Assembly (NCBI GenBank): GCA_965248495.1 | Contig: CBDFJL010000003.1 | Location: 1,178,001-1,242,000 of the forward strand | DNA from: CAUYXS01 sp965248495 | GTDB taxonomy: Bacteria > Chloroflexota > Dehalococcoidia > Lucifugimonadales > Australimonadaceae | Reading direction: 5' to 3' | Length of the DNA: 64,000 nucleotides | Shown here: one piece after another, positions 42,590 through 51,155 of the stretch | Numbering within the stretch: position 1 is the stretch's first letter | How the letters are laid out: every line of letters begins with the position of its first letter | Translations under genes and position numbers: made by a program | Notes under the pieces: model-generated | The model's input: the letters and a program-made list of their open reading frames with translations, nothing else | The model's database searches: none | Told to the model about the DNA's origin: nothing

Positions 42590-42631
42590 TAGTTGGTATG
42601 AACTTTCTCGCCGCACAATGTTATCTTCCTT

Positions 42632-42666
42632 AGGGGCCGGGCAAGGGTATACCTCGCCCGGCCCCT
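42632..42666 (+). terminator. Hairpin terminator after the C39-like gene
   Basis: AGGGGCCGGGC (42632-42642) pairs perfectly with GCCCGGCCCCT (42656-42666) across a 13-nt loop. There is no strong T-run after it, so it may be Rho-assisted or act as an RNA-stabilising stem. Confidence 0.55.
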
Positions 42667-42703
42667 CTGCGCAGGGGGAGTACCGACCTAGTAGGGGTAT
42701 GAA

Positions 42704-43678
42704 TTGGACTTCTGGGTTTGGATAATCGGGGTCAACCTGTTGCCATTGGCAGCAGTATTGTGCCTCACATGGTCCCGTGCACGTGTTGCCATCCCATGGT
42801 TGGGGCTGGCGACGGTGACCGTTGGAACCCATCCAGCCTTCAGTTCGTCAAATACACTCGTAGCCGAGGGCACCATCGGCGTCGGGCTCGGCTGGCTCAC
42901 CACAACGCTCTATGGTCTCATCGGTTTGGTTCTCGTTGTTGGCTCTGTTCGGCTTCGACCCGTACCGTACGTTGCCCTCGGTGCCATCGCCGCAGGCTTC
43001 ATCTTTATCGCTTCCTTCTACGCATACCTGCCACCTTTCGGCTCAGGTCTACCTGGCATGCTCATATTCGCCGCACCGGGCCTTGTGTTCGTCGTCTACG
43101 GGGTCGCCTTATGGCATAGACACGGCTTCTCCCCTTCCATGCGAACTCAGGGCTTGGGCATGGGTCTAGTTCTATCGCTGGGGATCGTCGTTGGTTTGGG
43201 AGCTATCGGCTTCTTCGCTTATCAAAGCGATCGGAACGATCCACCCTCTTGGGCAACGAGGCCGCTCGATTTGCCGCGTCTGGCGGCGGGCTCTCTAGTA
43301 GCAGTCGAAGGCACCGTGGTTGAAGAGGACTCTGGGACCATCAAGTTACAAAGGCCTAGCGGGAGAACGTTCGACAGGGTATACACGCTCTACCAGATAG
43401 AGGTGTCCCAGTTCTGGCGAGGACGGCTGGCTGAGACAGTTTCTGTAGCCATCCCGGACTACAGTCCAGTAGAGCTCAAAACAGGCCAGTCGTACCTCTT
43501 TTTCTTCTCGGGGAGGGCCGACCAAGAGAAGTTCCCGGGCTATTGGTCGCTAAGCGAGCCAGAGCAAGTGTGGGTAGTCGGCGACAGCAACTTCAAAACC
43601 TACCCTGGCAGGATTCCCGAAAAAACAATCACGAGACAGGAGTTAACCGAAGTCCTAGCGGCGAATCCGAACAGCTAG
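42704..43678 (+). CDS. Membrane protein with an extracytoplasmic beta domain
   Basis: 324 residues from a TTG at 42704 (GGGG seven bases upstream). About five membrane segments lie in residues 1-185. The C-terminal ~130 residues carry 'VEGTVVEEDSG', 'LYQIEVSQFWRGRLAETVSV' and 'TGQSYLFFFSGR'. The same pattern ('GTV...YEV.V...LRG...TV.V...GQ..LLFL') occurs twice in the lipoprotein at 58982-60232, so this is a shared secreted domain. Function unknown. Confidence 0.65.
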   Translation: MDFWVWIIGVNLLPLAAVLCLTWSRARVAIPWLGLATVTVGTHPAFSSSNTLVAEGTIGVGLGWLTTTLYGLIGLVLVVGSVRLRPVPYVALGAIAAGFIFIASFYAYLPPFGSGLPGMLIFAAPGLVFVVYGVALWHRHGFSPSMRTQGLGMGLVLSLGIVVGLGAIGFFAYQSDRNDPPSWATRPLDLPRLAAGSLVAVEGTVVEEDSGTIKLQRPSGRTFDRVYTLYQIEVSQFWRGRLAETVSVAIPDYSPVELKTGQSYLFFFSGRADQEKFPGYWSLSEPEQVWVVGDSNFKTYPGRIPEKTITRQELTEVLAANPNS

Positions 43679-43687
43679 GTCCCAGAA

Positions 43688-43800
43688 TCATTCACCCTTC
43701 GCTCCAGCGATGTCTCGACGCCGGATGATCCAGAGGGCCGCGCCGTTGAGCACGGCGATGTACGCAGTGAGGACAAAGAACGCATGCAACTGGCCCGGCA
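43688..43800 (-). pseudogene. Fragment of an ABC-2-type permease C-terminus
   Basis: One minus-strand frame reads 'LHAFFVLTAYIAVLNGAALW' followed by 'IIRRRDIAGAKGE' and a stop at 43688. That is a typical last membrane helix of an ABC-2 transporter permease. The upstream part of the gene is gone or out of frame. Nothing else credible is seen in the 43679-44071 stretch. Confidence 0.5.
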
Positions 43801-44071
43801 ATCGCTGACCCTGACCAAACCGCCGATCTGGGTGGAGACTCCGGCGTCAGCTATCCATGAGTTGCTCTGTACCTCGGTCAGGGCCATCCAGCCTGCGATA
43901 CTGGGTCCCACCTGCACAGACACGGTTACTGGATATTGAATGGGGCCTGGACGATGAGACTCAGCTGCGGCCCCCATGCGCATCCAGATATGCAGGCGCG
44001 CCAGGTCCTTCGCGTTGCTCAGGACGACAGTTCTCCCGCAGCCTGCTAGACCTTAGCCAGGAGATGTATGA

Positions 44072-44425
44072 ATGGGCAATGGAACGTTCCGACGAATTGG
44101 GATGATCCTCTTATGGATGCCCCTTCTTGCATTGCTGTTTCCGCTGTTCCCGATTGTCTTGTATGTTACCTTCGCTGGCGGTTCCGTGAACATTCCGATG
44201 GGCTTTGGCGGTCTTAGCTTTAGTTATCGCGGACGCCGCCAGGCCACGTATGGTCAAGAGCGATCCCGCCGGTTGTCTCTGAGTTCGCGGATGATAGGCT
44301 TGGACTTGGAGTTCCGCGGTTACCACCATATCGCGGATATCGACTATCCACTCCTCCCGGTTGTCGTAGGATGCTACATGCGAGGGTCGCGCGAGACTGG
44401 GTCCTCAGCGCATCCATCCAGTTAA
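44072..44425 (+). CDS. Small membrane protein, unknown
   Basis: 117 residues; the ATG at 44072 has AGGAG eight bases upstream. A hydrophobic double segment spans residues ~8-40 ('MILLWMPLLALLFPLFPIVL'), then a polar tail with many arginines. No family recognised. A strong terminator follows 35 bp after the stop. Confidence 0.5.
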   Translation: MGNGTFRRIGMILLWMPLLALLFPLFPIVLYVTFAGGSVNIPMGFGGLSFSYRGRRQATYGQERSRRLSLSSRMIGLDLEFRGYHHIADIDYPLLPVVVGCYMRGSRETGSSAHPSS

Positions 44426-44459
44426 CATGCAATTCAACTAGAAAACAGCAGACGATGAA

Positions 44460-44501
44460 GCAAGGCCACGAGAGATTCTGGATCTCGTGGCCTTGCTTTT
44501 T
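44460..44501 (+). terminator. Rho-independent terminator
   Basis: A 14-bp perfect stem, GCAAGGCCACGAGA with TCTCGTGGCCTTGC (44460-44473 / 44483-44496), has a 9-nt loop and is followed by five Ts. It ends the small membrane protein gene. Confidence 0.85.
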
Positions 44502-44552
44502 GTCTCCAGTTCATGAACTGAAATCAGGAGACTCCTGGACGTTACGTCATTG

Positions 44553-44757
44553 CTGCGTGACGAGTGCCTCAACGAGCACTGGTTCATGAGCCTTCCCGCG
44601 GCCCGGACCATCGTGGAGAGCTGGCGGGACGACTACAATGCCGTCCGGCCCCACAGCGCGCTCGACAACCGAACGCCCGAAGAGTTTGCAGGTCAAGTGG
44701 CTAGGAAAACGCCGGTCGGACTCTAGGAATCCTTGGACCTAGCCCGGGGGCAGGTCA
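44553..44757 (+). mobile_element. 3' end of an IS3-family element (OrfB C-terminus and right inverted repeat)
   Basis: The frame reads 'LRDECLNEHWFMSLPAARTI' then 'DYNAVRPHSALDNRTPEEFA' and ends in TAG at 44724. This is the C-terminus of an IS3 integrase after its catalytic glutamate region. The sequence after the stop ends in GGGGGCAGGTCA, the complement of the TGACCTGCCCCC tip common in this family. The 5' part of the element is missing. Confidence 0.8.
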
Positions 44758-45791
44758 CCGGCAACAGGGCCACCGTAGGGGTGCAACAGCCCTCGTCAGA
44801 CCCGCACATCGAGCCGGTGGACGGCCCAGACCTGCCCCGGCTGACGCGGGAGGTTCTGGCGGTGGTCGAAAGGGCGAGGGCCAGGTGGGATGAGGCACCG
44901 AAGTATCCCGCCTACATGAGGCCGGCTCTCCCGACTCGAAATCGGTCGCGCCGGGAACGGAGGTCGGCGCAAGGACCGGCGGTCGAGGGAGAAGGGGAGA
45001 GCACCCAACAGCAGGCGCTGAAGCTGTTCTAAGGCAGCGGGTTTGACTGCTAGGGTGTACAGGAAGGTCAACGAGGCAGGTGGTTCGCCCGTAGCGGCTG
45101 CCACCTGCCTCGTCCCCAGATACACAACGGTGTACGCCTATATGTGGGCGCTTTATTGTATGGAGGGGGTTTGCGTTCTGGGAAGGGCCTGCGACGGTGG
45201 GATGTAAGGAGAAGGTAGAACTCAAACCGGCAACAGTACAACCGCATCACAAAGCGCAATCGAGGCGGTCCGCTCCGACGGGCTCGCCATCACCGGAATT
45301 CTCCCGTCGCCACCGAATGGCAACCATAAACGAGGTCGCGCCTAGGCGGAAGATCTTCGCAACTAAACTGCTGGGGCGCGTACGCGACTGCATCGTGACC
45401 GACCGCCGAGGCAATGACTCTACTGACGTTGACTGATTTCGACTGATTGCCCGGTGTGCTTGTCAACGACGATCCGACCTCGATGCCAATGAATTCCCTG
45501 AGTTTGACCTTGCCACCTACGGGGAGATCGACGGGGAGCCAGGAAGCTACGAGCTTGCGTGGTTCAGTTGACAGGGACGGCTGTGGGGGATCGCTTCTCC
45601 GTCTCGGCTGTTCAGGACTCAGCTCTGGAAGACAGCGTGAGGGTTAGGCTAGGATAGCAATTGTGACAAGCCTTACGGTCTTCCCAGCCACATCTCGAAA
45701 ATGGTACTGCCTACCGTCCAATTAGGCCCACCAACGTGTACTGAACTGCGAACTGGGCCGTGGAGAGCCACCTCTGAGGCGTCTCCGCCCC
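44758..45791. other. Long stretch without a convincing gene
   Basis: A 99-codon frame from a TTG at 44733 to 45032 crosses the IS end and then reads 'LPRLTREVLAVVERARARWD'. It could be the tail of an older gene, but it has no clear start or family. From 45033 to 45791 no frame, RNA gene or repeat could be supported. Confidence 0.4.
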
Positions 45792-46541
45792 CTATCGGGC
45801 TGTCCGGCGGCGTGGGTAGGGTGATTCCACTTTCTCAATCGACATCAAACTGTCGGTTGGGATGCCAAGGGTGATGCTCACCTTGTTGTCCTTGTCCACG
45901 AGCATCTGATCGACGAGCAACCGCAGCACGTCCCTGCGCTTCTCGTCGGGGAGTTCATCGAGCCTGTCGCCGAATTCCCCGGCCCACTGGATGAGATTCT
46001 CCATCATGGTCCTCTTCTCAGATGCGCCAGACTCCCTGGTACGGAGGTCATCCAGATCTGCTCGTGCGGTTTCCAGCCGTTCCGTGATGAACTTGCGTTG
46101 AAGGTCGAGCTGGTCCTCTGTAATCTTCCCAGACACGAACAGGCGAATGGCCCTTTCCTCCTCAGTCTGTACCTTCCGAAGCTCACGCTCCGCTTTGGCG
46201 GACCGCTTTTCCAGGGCACCGTCTTCCTGAGTGTCCATAGCCTCAATGCCAGCGACAATGAGTTCGGGATGCTGGATCATCTGCTTGACCTGGCTCCAGA
46301 CCAACTCCTCCAGGCGTTCCGCCCTGATCATCGCTGGCCTACGGCACCGGAGGCCGTCGCTGAGCATTCCGTAGCAGTGATAGTGCCGCTGAGGGGTGAC
46401 CCTATCCTGCCTGTGGCGCTGGCCATTGCGTTTGACGTAGGTGCGGTTGGAGGAACGGGAGGCGAAGAGCCGCCCGCATTCGGCGCACTTAGCGAGGTGT
46501 TGGAGCAGGTAGAATGTCTTGGTGTTGCGCGTGGACCGCAC
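45792..46541 (-). pseudogene. C-terminal half of a large serine recombinase
   Basis: 249 residues from a GTG at 46541. They cover only the zinc ribbon ('LAKCAECGRLFASR' and 'DGLRCRRPAMI') and the long coiled coil of a large serine recombinase. The catalytic resolvase domain is missing, and an in-frame stop lies just upstream, where the BsuPI/transposase fragment begins. It could still bind DNA but cannot recombine. It is only distantly like the intact recombinase at 40161. Confidence 0.75.
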
Positions 46542-46544
46542 CCT

Positions 46545-46800
46545 TCGGAGGATTCATTCCTTCGGTCCTTCGCTTACTCGCTGGATGTAGTGTCCCAGGT
46601 CCCCTATGGAGGGACTGTGCGAATGAAGCTCACGCTGCAGAACGTCACCAATGAGCAGGTCAAGGTCGCTCTCGGCGGCAAGCCTGCTTATGACTTTGTG
46701 GTAACGACGTCTGACGGCGAAGGGGTCTGGAAATGGAAGTGCGGCAGGATCACCCTGGACGTGCTGGGTAATGAAACCCTGGACCCTGGGGAGAAGGCGG
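46545..46800 (+). pseudogene. BsuPI-domain fragment
   Basis: In-frame sequence 'GGTVRMKLTLQNVTNEQVKV' followed by 'ALGGKPAYDFVVTTSDGEGV' and 'LDVLGNETLDPGEKA' matches most of the BsuPI (intracellular proteinase inhibitor) beta domain. It has no signal peptide or proper start, and at about 46800 it runs without a stop into a transposase fragment. It is therefore the relic of a secreted BsuPI-domain protein cut by transposition. Confidence 0.6.
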
Positions 46801-47357
46801 TCAAGTGGGTGAAGCTGCATATCATGTGCGGGGTCCAGAGCAACATCATCACGGCGGCCGACGCGACGGCCTCCATGTCGGCGGATGCTCCGTACCTTCC
46901 CGGGTTTGTCGCCGCAACTGCCGAGAACTTCCGCATCCGGGATATCTCGGCGGACATGGCCTACTCCAGCAGGAACCTCCACGCCGTCGATGATGTAGGT
47001 GGGATTCCCTACATCCCGTTCAAGACCGGGGCTGTTGCGAAGCCAAAGAGGGCCAAGGCCGATCCTCTATGGGCGCAGATGTATCACCACTTCACCCTGC
47101 GGCAGGCCGACTTCAACCGCCACTACCACCTGCGGAGCAACGTGGAGACCTGCTTCCACATGATCAAGGCGAAGTTCGGAGATAAGGTGCGGGCCAAGTC
47201 GGACACCGCCATGGTGAATGAGACTCTGATGAAGGTGCTGTGCCACAACATCTGTGTCTTGGTCCGCACTATGTACGCCCTTGGCATCACCCCCGTATTC
47301 GACGAGGGGACTTTTGCATCAGAAACGCCCCTTGATGCAAAAGTCCTCGTCGCTTAG
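46801..47357 (+). pseudogene. C-terminal part of a DDE transposase (DDE_Tnp_1 type)
   Basis: The fragment reads 'VKWVKLHIMCGVQSNIITAA' and 'FRIRDISADMAYSSRNLHAV', then 'HYHLRSNVETCFHMIKAKFG', which carries the catalytic Glu. This is the last ~180 residues of an IS4/IS5-like transposase, without the N-terminal DNA-binding part and first Asp. It is fused in frame to the BsuPI fragment upstream. The sequence just before the stop forms an inverted repeat (GGACTTTTGCATCA / TGATGCAAAAGTCC, 47308-47346), which may be the element's end. Confidence 0.7.
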
Positions 47358-47467
47358 GGGTTTTGCATCAAAGCCCCACCAGACTTGACAAAATCAAGAA
47401 CTTTTGCCCTCGGGTTCAGGCTGGAGGTGTAGTCCTCAATCTGCGACGGCCCGGAGATAGCGCGTAG

Positions 47468-48412
47468 GTGGATGTGACAATGGAGATGAAGTACGTCAGG
47501 CGATCGTTGTTTCGCAGGCTGATGTCGCGCTTGGTATTGCGCAGGCGAGGCTCCGACATGACCAGCCTTGCGATGCTTTCCTCTGGAGGAGGCGTTCCCA
47601 TCCGGCAGACCAAGCTCGCGCCCGATGGTGTGGAGTTCTCCGAGGACGTGTCGGAGGCCAGGTGGGTAGAAGAGCGCCTGTCGGACTCAAACATGTCGAC
47701 GGTGCGTTCCCTGTTACCAAACGGGTTTCCGGCATACGCCCGCGTGTTTCATCCCGCCTATCTGAAACACGATGAGGAGCAGCCCGTCCGATGGTCCACG
47801 GTGGCTTCGTGGACTGGACGGACCGTCCATCCCTTGATGCAGTTCGACCGTGTCGCAGGTCTGCCCGAAGGCCCTCACGTCAATGAACCAGACCCGCCGT
47901 GGGGTTCGCGTCCGACGGTCGGGTCAATTCCGGAAGCGGAGTGCCGTACCTTGGTCGAAACGCTCAGAGGCTTCACCACAATCCCCGACAGCTGCCACTT
48001 CTGCCTATGGGAAGGCTGGGGAAACCTCGACACCCGCCTCTACAAGGCCGGTTCTCGTGTGAGAGCGCCGAACCGAGACCAGCTGCTGTTCCGCGGTCCT
48101 ATCGACGCCATCATGGCCTTTCTCGCAACAGATTGGCCTCGCGGGAACGTCTGGAGCAACTCGCCGAACCTCTGGTGGCCGGAGGACCGGGCCTGGTGCG
48201 TGGCAACGGACATCGACCTGTGCCACACCTACATTGGCGGCAGCCGGGAGTGCATCGAGGTGATACTGAGCCACCCGGACCTGGAGGCGCTGCCCACGAC
48301 CCTCGACGCGTCAACGCGCCGGAAAAGTTCCAGGGCGGCAGCGACTGAGCATGTCGTGTCTCTCGCCCGTAAACAACAAGCGTTCACACCGGTGACGCGG
48401 GCGGCAATGTAG
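47468..48412 (+). CDS. Conserved unknown protein (actinobacterial/Chloroflexota family), paralogue 1
   Basis: 314 residues from a GTG; an internal ATG at 47558 is a plausible alternative. Recognisable conserved blocks: 'EARWVEERL' near 63, 'FPAYARVFHPAYL' near 87, 'WTGRTVHPLMQFDR' near 117, 'PDSCHFCLWEGWGN' near 175, 'QLLFRGPIDAIMAF' near 205 and 'SPNLWWPEDRAWCVATDIDL' near 230. I recall such proteins as widespread hypothetical proteins in high-GC bacteria with no known function. A frameshifted paralogue lies at 54075-54893 and is similar even upstream of the conserved core. Confidence 0.7.
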   Translation: MDVTMEMKYVRRSLFRRLMSRLVLRRRGSDMTSLAMLSSGGGVPIRQTKLAPDGVEFSEDVSEARWVEERLSDSNMSTVRSLLPNGFPAYARVFHPAYLKHDEEQPVRWSTVASWTGRTVHPLMQFDRVAGLPEGPHVNEPDPPWGSRPTVGSIPEAECRTLVETLRGFTTIPDSCHFCLWEGWGNLDTRLYKAGSRVRAPNRDQLLFRGPIDAIMAFLATDWPRGNVWSNSPNLWWPEDRAWCVATDIDLCHTYIGGSRECIEVILSHPDLEALPTTLDASTRRKSSRAAATEHVVSLARKQQAFTPVTRAAM

Positions 48413-48803
48413 AGGCCAATAGATGCTTCAGTGTATGGAGCACTCCGGCCAGAGGTGACTAAGTAAGGGAACGGTCGTCCATCGAGAGAATCGAAGCTTG
48501 AAGGTCACCGTTGAATCCTGGGTACCGGACTCATGTTCTGCTCTTAAGCCTGAGGAGTCGAGGAACAGATGGGCAGCAAAACGCCGGTCGTGCTCTAGGA
48601 ATTCCTGGACCTAACCCAGGAGGCGGGTCACGTGAGGTCCCGTAGTAAAGAGCCAGCGGTACGGCCCAGCCGTTAGCGAGCAGCATCATGTCTTCTATGC
48701 AGACCACCCTCGTCAACTGTCGCTCACCACAGCAGTGTAAGGAACCTATCGTCCCAATGGCCTGTATATTCCCAATGAAGGCCGCTGGCGACTAGGAGAG
48801 AAC
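48413..48803. other. Spacer with an IS3 relic upstream of the ECF sigma gene
   Basis: Apart from the IS3 3' relic at 48550-48630, nothing is coding here. The stretch after 48640 should carry the promoter of the sigma-factor operon, possibly autoregulated, but no clear ECF-type motif pair could be named. Confidence 0.4.
48550..48630 (+). mobile_element. Second IS3-family 3'-end relic
   Basis: 'EEQMGSKTPVVL' plus stop, followed by CTAGGAATTCCTGGACCTAA and GGCGGGTCA, mirrors the end at 44690-44757 ('EEFAGQVARKTPVGL', then CTAGGAATCCTTGGACCTAG and GGCAGGTCA). The rest of the element is absent. Confidence 0.65.
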
Positions 48804-49334
48804 GTGATCAACGAGCAGGATGCGGTCCGGCGCTGCCAGAGCGGCGACCGTGAGGCATTCCGTCGGATAGTGGAGTACTACGGGGACGTGCTGATGGGTA
48901 CGCTCTATCTCATGACACATGACCGGGCGGTCAGCGAAGAGCTCGTCCAAGAGACGTTCGTGCGAGCCTGGAAAGGCATAGCAACGTTCCGTCTCGGCGA
49001 GCCCGTGAAACCTTGGTTGGTCCGAATCGCGGTCAACCAGGCGTTCAACGCGAAGGCTCGCCATCAGCTGTCAGTCGAACCGTTATCCGAGGCTGATCAA
49101 GGCAGCACGGACCCAGCGTTCGGCTATGTGAACGACAAGGACGAGGTTCGGCGAGCGCTCAGCCAGCTGTCCGATGATCACCAGCGAGTAGTTGCTCTCC
49201 GCTACTTCACGGACCTATCGACGAGGGAAGTGGCGAATGCCCTCAGCCTCCGTGAGGGAACAGTCAAATCGCGCTTGAGCAGGGCGCTTGAGCACCTGCG
49301 AGAGATACTTGCAGACTGCGAGGACGAGACATGA
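48804..49334 (+). CDS. ECF-family RNA polymerase sigma factor
   Basis: 176 residues from a GTG at 48804, with AGGAG five bases upstream. Region 2 spans ~20-90 ('YYGDVLMGTLYLMTHDRAVS', 'ELVQETFVRAWK') and region 4 spans ~115-165 ('ALSQLSDDHQRVVALRYFTD', 'EVANALSLREGTVKSRLSRA'). It directs core RNA polymerase to a regulon that probably includes its own operon. The stop overlaps the start of the DUF4349 membrane protein by 4 bp, which marks that protein as its likely regulator. Confidence 0.93.
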   Translation: MINEQDAVRRCQSGDREAFRRIVEYYGDVLMGTLYLMTHDRAVSEELVQETFVRAWKGIATFRLGEPVKPWLVRIAVNQAFNAKARHQLSVEPLSEADQGSTDPAFGYVNDKDEVRRALSQLSDDHQRVVALRYFTDLSTREVANALSLREGTVKSRLSRALEHLREILADCEDET

Positions 49335-50764
49335 GCGAACAAGACGAGAAGACCGAACGCAGGCTGCGGACGGCGCTCCACGCGGCGGGGAGTGAGGCGC
49401 CCGCCCCTGCAGACCTGTGGGGGCGCATCGAGCCGCGGCTGGAGGGATCCACCACAACTTCCACCTGGTGGCAACGGCGATGGGCCTCCCTAGCAGTTGG
49501 CGCCGCCGCTACCGTCGTGCTGGCCGTCGGCGCCACTGGTATCGTGCTGGTCGCGGCTGGTCTGACGGCAGGCAACGGCGATGGGCTGCTCGTCGCAGGC
49601 GATGAGAACTCATTCAGCCTCGTCATCAGATCAGATGACAGCGCTGGACTCCTAGATGTTGACGATGGAGCAGACACGCGCCTGTTGCGGTCGTTGGAGG
49701 AAGCGCAGTCGGGCGCGCTCGTGGTGCTGGCACCGCAGCCCACCGGGACACCAGCGCCGTCGATTGCCTGGGGTCCTAGGGGGGATCCAGGGCCTGCGGG
49801 CACGCGGGGGCCAGCCCCGAGTCCCTCGGGCGACGCCCAGGACTTCCCGGTCTTCAATAGCGAGCGCCAGGTCATCTCGCAGGCGTCGCTGACGGTCGAG
49901 GTAGAAGACGTCGGAACGGCCATCACCGAGCTCCGCGCCTTCGTGGAGTCGGTTGGAGGCTTTATCGAGCACGTCTCCACGACAGACGGCCCTCAGCCCG
50001 GACGCGGCTCCGCCACCATCCGCGTGCCTGCCGAGCAGTTCAACCACACGATCGACCGCATCGAGGCGTTCGGCGAGGTGCTCGGACAGAGCCTTGGTCA
50101 GACCGACGTCACAGGTGACGCCATCGACCTCGCGGCCCAGCTTCGGAGCGAGCGGAGCGCTGAGGCGAGCCTGCTGAAGCTGCTCGACCGGGCCGTATCC
50201 GTCAGCGACGTGCTCACCGTGGAGCGGGAACTCGGGCGCGTGCGGGCAAACGTCGAGCGCTTGCAAGGGCAGCTCGACTTCATCGAACGTAGCGTCGCGC
50301 TCGCGACGATCACGGTGACCTTTGCGCTCCCTCCCGACCCAACGGCCTCCGCTCCCTCAGCGTCCCTGCGGATCGAAGTGCGCGACGTGGAGCGTTCGGT
50401 CAGGCGCATCCGCGACCTGGTCGACCAAGCAGACGGGACGATGGGCCAGGTGGTAACGGTCTCGACCCAACAAGACGGCCAGGAGGCGTTCCTGAGCTTC
50501 CTGGTGCCCGCATCCGCCTTCGACAGCGTCCTCACTTCCCTGGTGGGAGACGGAGTCGTCCTCCACCGGGAGGTGCGGAGCGACGGGCGACTATCCCAGG
50601 ACGAGCCTGACAAAGACGCGCAAGCGAGGATCACCACGGAACTCCAAAGCCCGGAAGAAGCGGACCCCTGGCGTTCCATCGGGATCCCTGTGGGTGGAGC
50701 GCTCATGTTCCTCAGCCTGGTCGGCGCTCTAACGCTCGCGTTCCGCGCGAGGCGACTGGTCTAG
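49331..50764 (+). CDS. DUF4349 membrane protein, probable anti-sigma factor
   Basis: 477 residues. The short cytosolic N-terminus ('RRLRTALHAAGSEAPAPADL') fits an anti-sigma segment and is followed by a membrane segment at ~53-75. Outside the cell there is a linker with five collagen-like G-X-Y triplets near 155-170 (GPRGDPGPAGTRGPA), then DUF4349 ('RQVISQASLTVEVEDVGTAI' to 'SVALATITVTF', ~175-345) with a coiled coil. A C-terminal membrane segment lies near 455-472. Such two-span DUF4349 proteins often pair with ECF factors. It is translationally coupled to the sigma gene. Confidence 0.82.
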   Translation: MSEQDEKTERRLRTALHAAGSEAPAPADLWGRIEPRLEGSTTTSTWWQRRWASLAVGAAATVVLAVGATGIVLVAAGLTAGNGDGLLVAGDENSFSLVIRSDDSAGLLDVDDGADTRLLRSLEEAQSGALVVLAPQPTGTPAPSIAWGPRGDPGPAGTRGPAPSPSGDAQDFPVFNSERQVISQASLTVEVEDVGTAITELRAFVESVGGFIEHVSTTDGPQPGRGSATIRVPAEQFNHTIDRIEAFGEVLGQSLGQTDVTGDAIDLAAQLRSERSAEASLLKLLDRAVSVSDVLTVERELGRVRANVERLQGQLDFIERSVALATITVTFALPPDPTASAPSASLRIEVRDVERSVRRIRDLVDQADGTMGQVVTVSTQQDGQEAFLSFLVPASAFDSVLTSLVGDGVVLHREVRSDGRLSQDEPDKDAQARITTELQSPEEADPWRSIGIPVGGALMFLSLVGALTLAFRARRLV

Positions 50765-50808
50765 CCAGTTCCGCAACGCTCGGCAACTATGGCCCATGCA
50801 GGATTGGG

Positions 50809-51051
50809 GTGTCGACCGTATACCCGGCGGAGGCATTAGCGTACGAGTTTCGGGACAAGGAGTTGAAGCCTGCCTACCTCGTGGACGCCGACGCCAACCG
50901 CGCCCTCTTGGACAAGCGCGTGGTCTGTAACCTTCTGGGCTTCGACGAGAACGTATACGTGGCTGTTCGCCACCTCGCGGCCAAGTGGTGCGCGGAGCCT
51001 TCCGTGCATGGCGGAAAGGCGCGCCCAAAGGCTGCTCAGCTTGTAATCTAA
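50809..51051 (+). CDS. Small unknown protein
   Basis: 80 residues from a GTG. The sequence 'DKRVVCNLLGFDENVYVAVR' followed by 'HLAAKWCAEPSVHGGK' has a strongly protein-like composition and looks like the C-terminal part of a larger family, perhaps a truncated gene. No domain recognised, and the start is weakly supported. Confidence 0.4.
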   Translation: MSTVYPAEALAYEFRDKELKPAYLVDADANRALLDKRVVCNLLGFDENVYVAVRHLAAKWCAEPSVHGGKARPKAAQLVI

Positions 51052-51155
51052 CCTCGGCTCCATACTGCCGAACCGCGAAGGGACGCGCCGTCCCTCACAC
51101 TGACACTGCCATGTGACTGCTGCGCACAGCGTCCTTCCCTTGTTACGCTGACCGT

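Noticed and set aside
43675..43983. 102-residue minus-strand protein
   Set aside because: The permease-like signal is in a different frame; this frame is its shadow.
45197..45436. 79-residue plus-strand frame
   Set aside because: No ribosome site, family or protein-like pattern; it lies in a stretch of apparent debris.
46098..46544. Upstream extension of the BsuPI/transposase frame
   Set aside because: It is antisense to the serine recombinase fragment and has no protein-like similarity.
47301..47370. Rho-independent terminator at the end of the transposase fragment
   Set aside because: The inverted repeat lies within the open frame and has no T-run; an IS terminal repeat is more likely.
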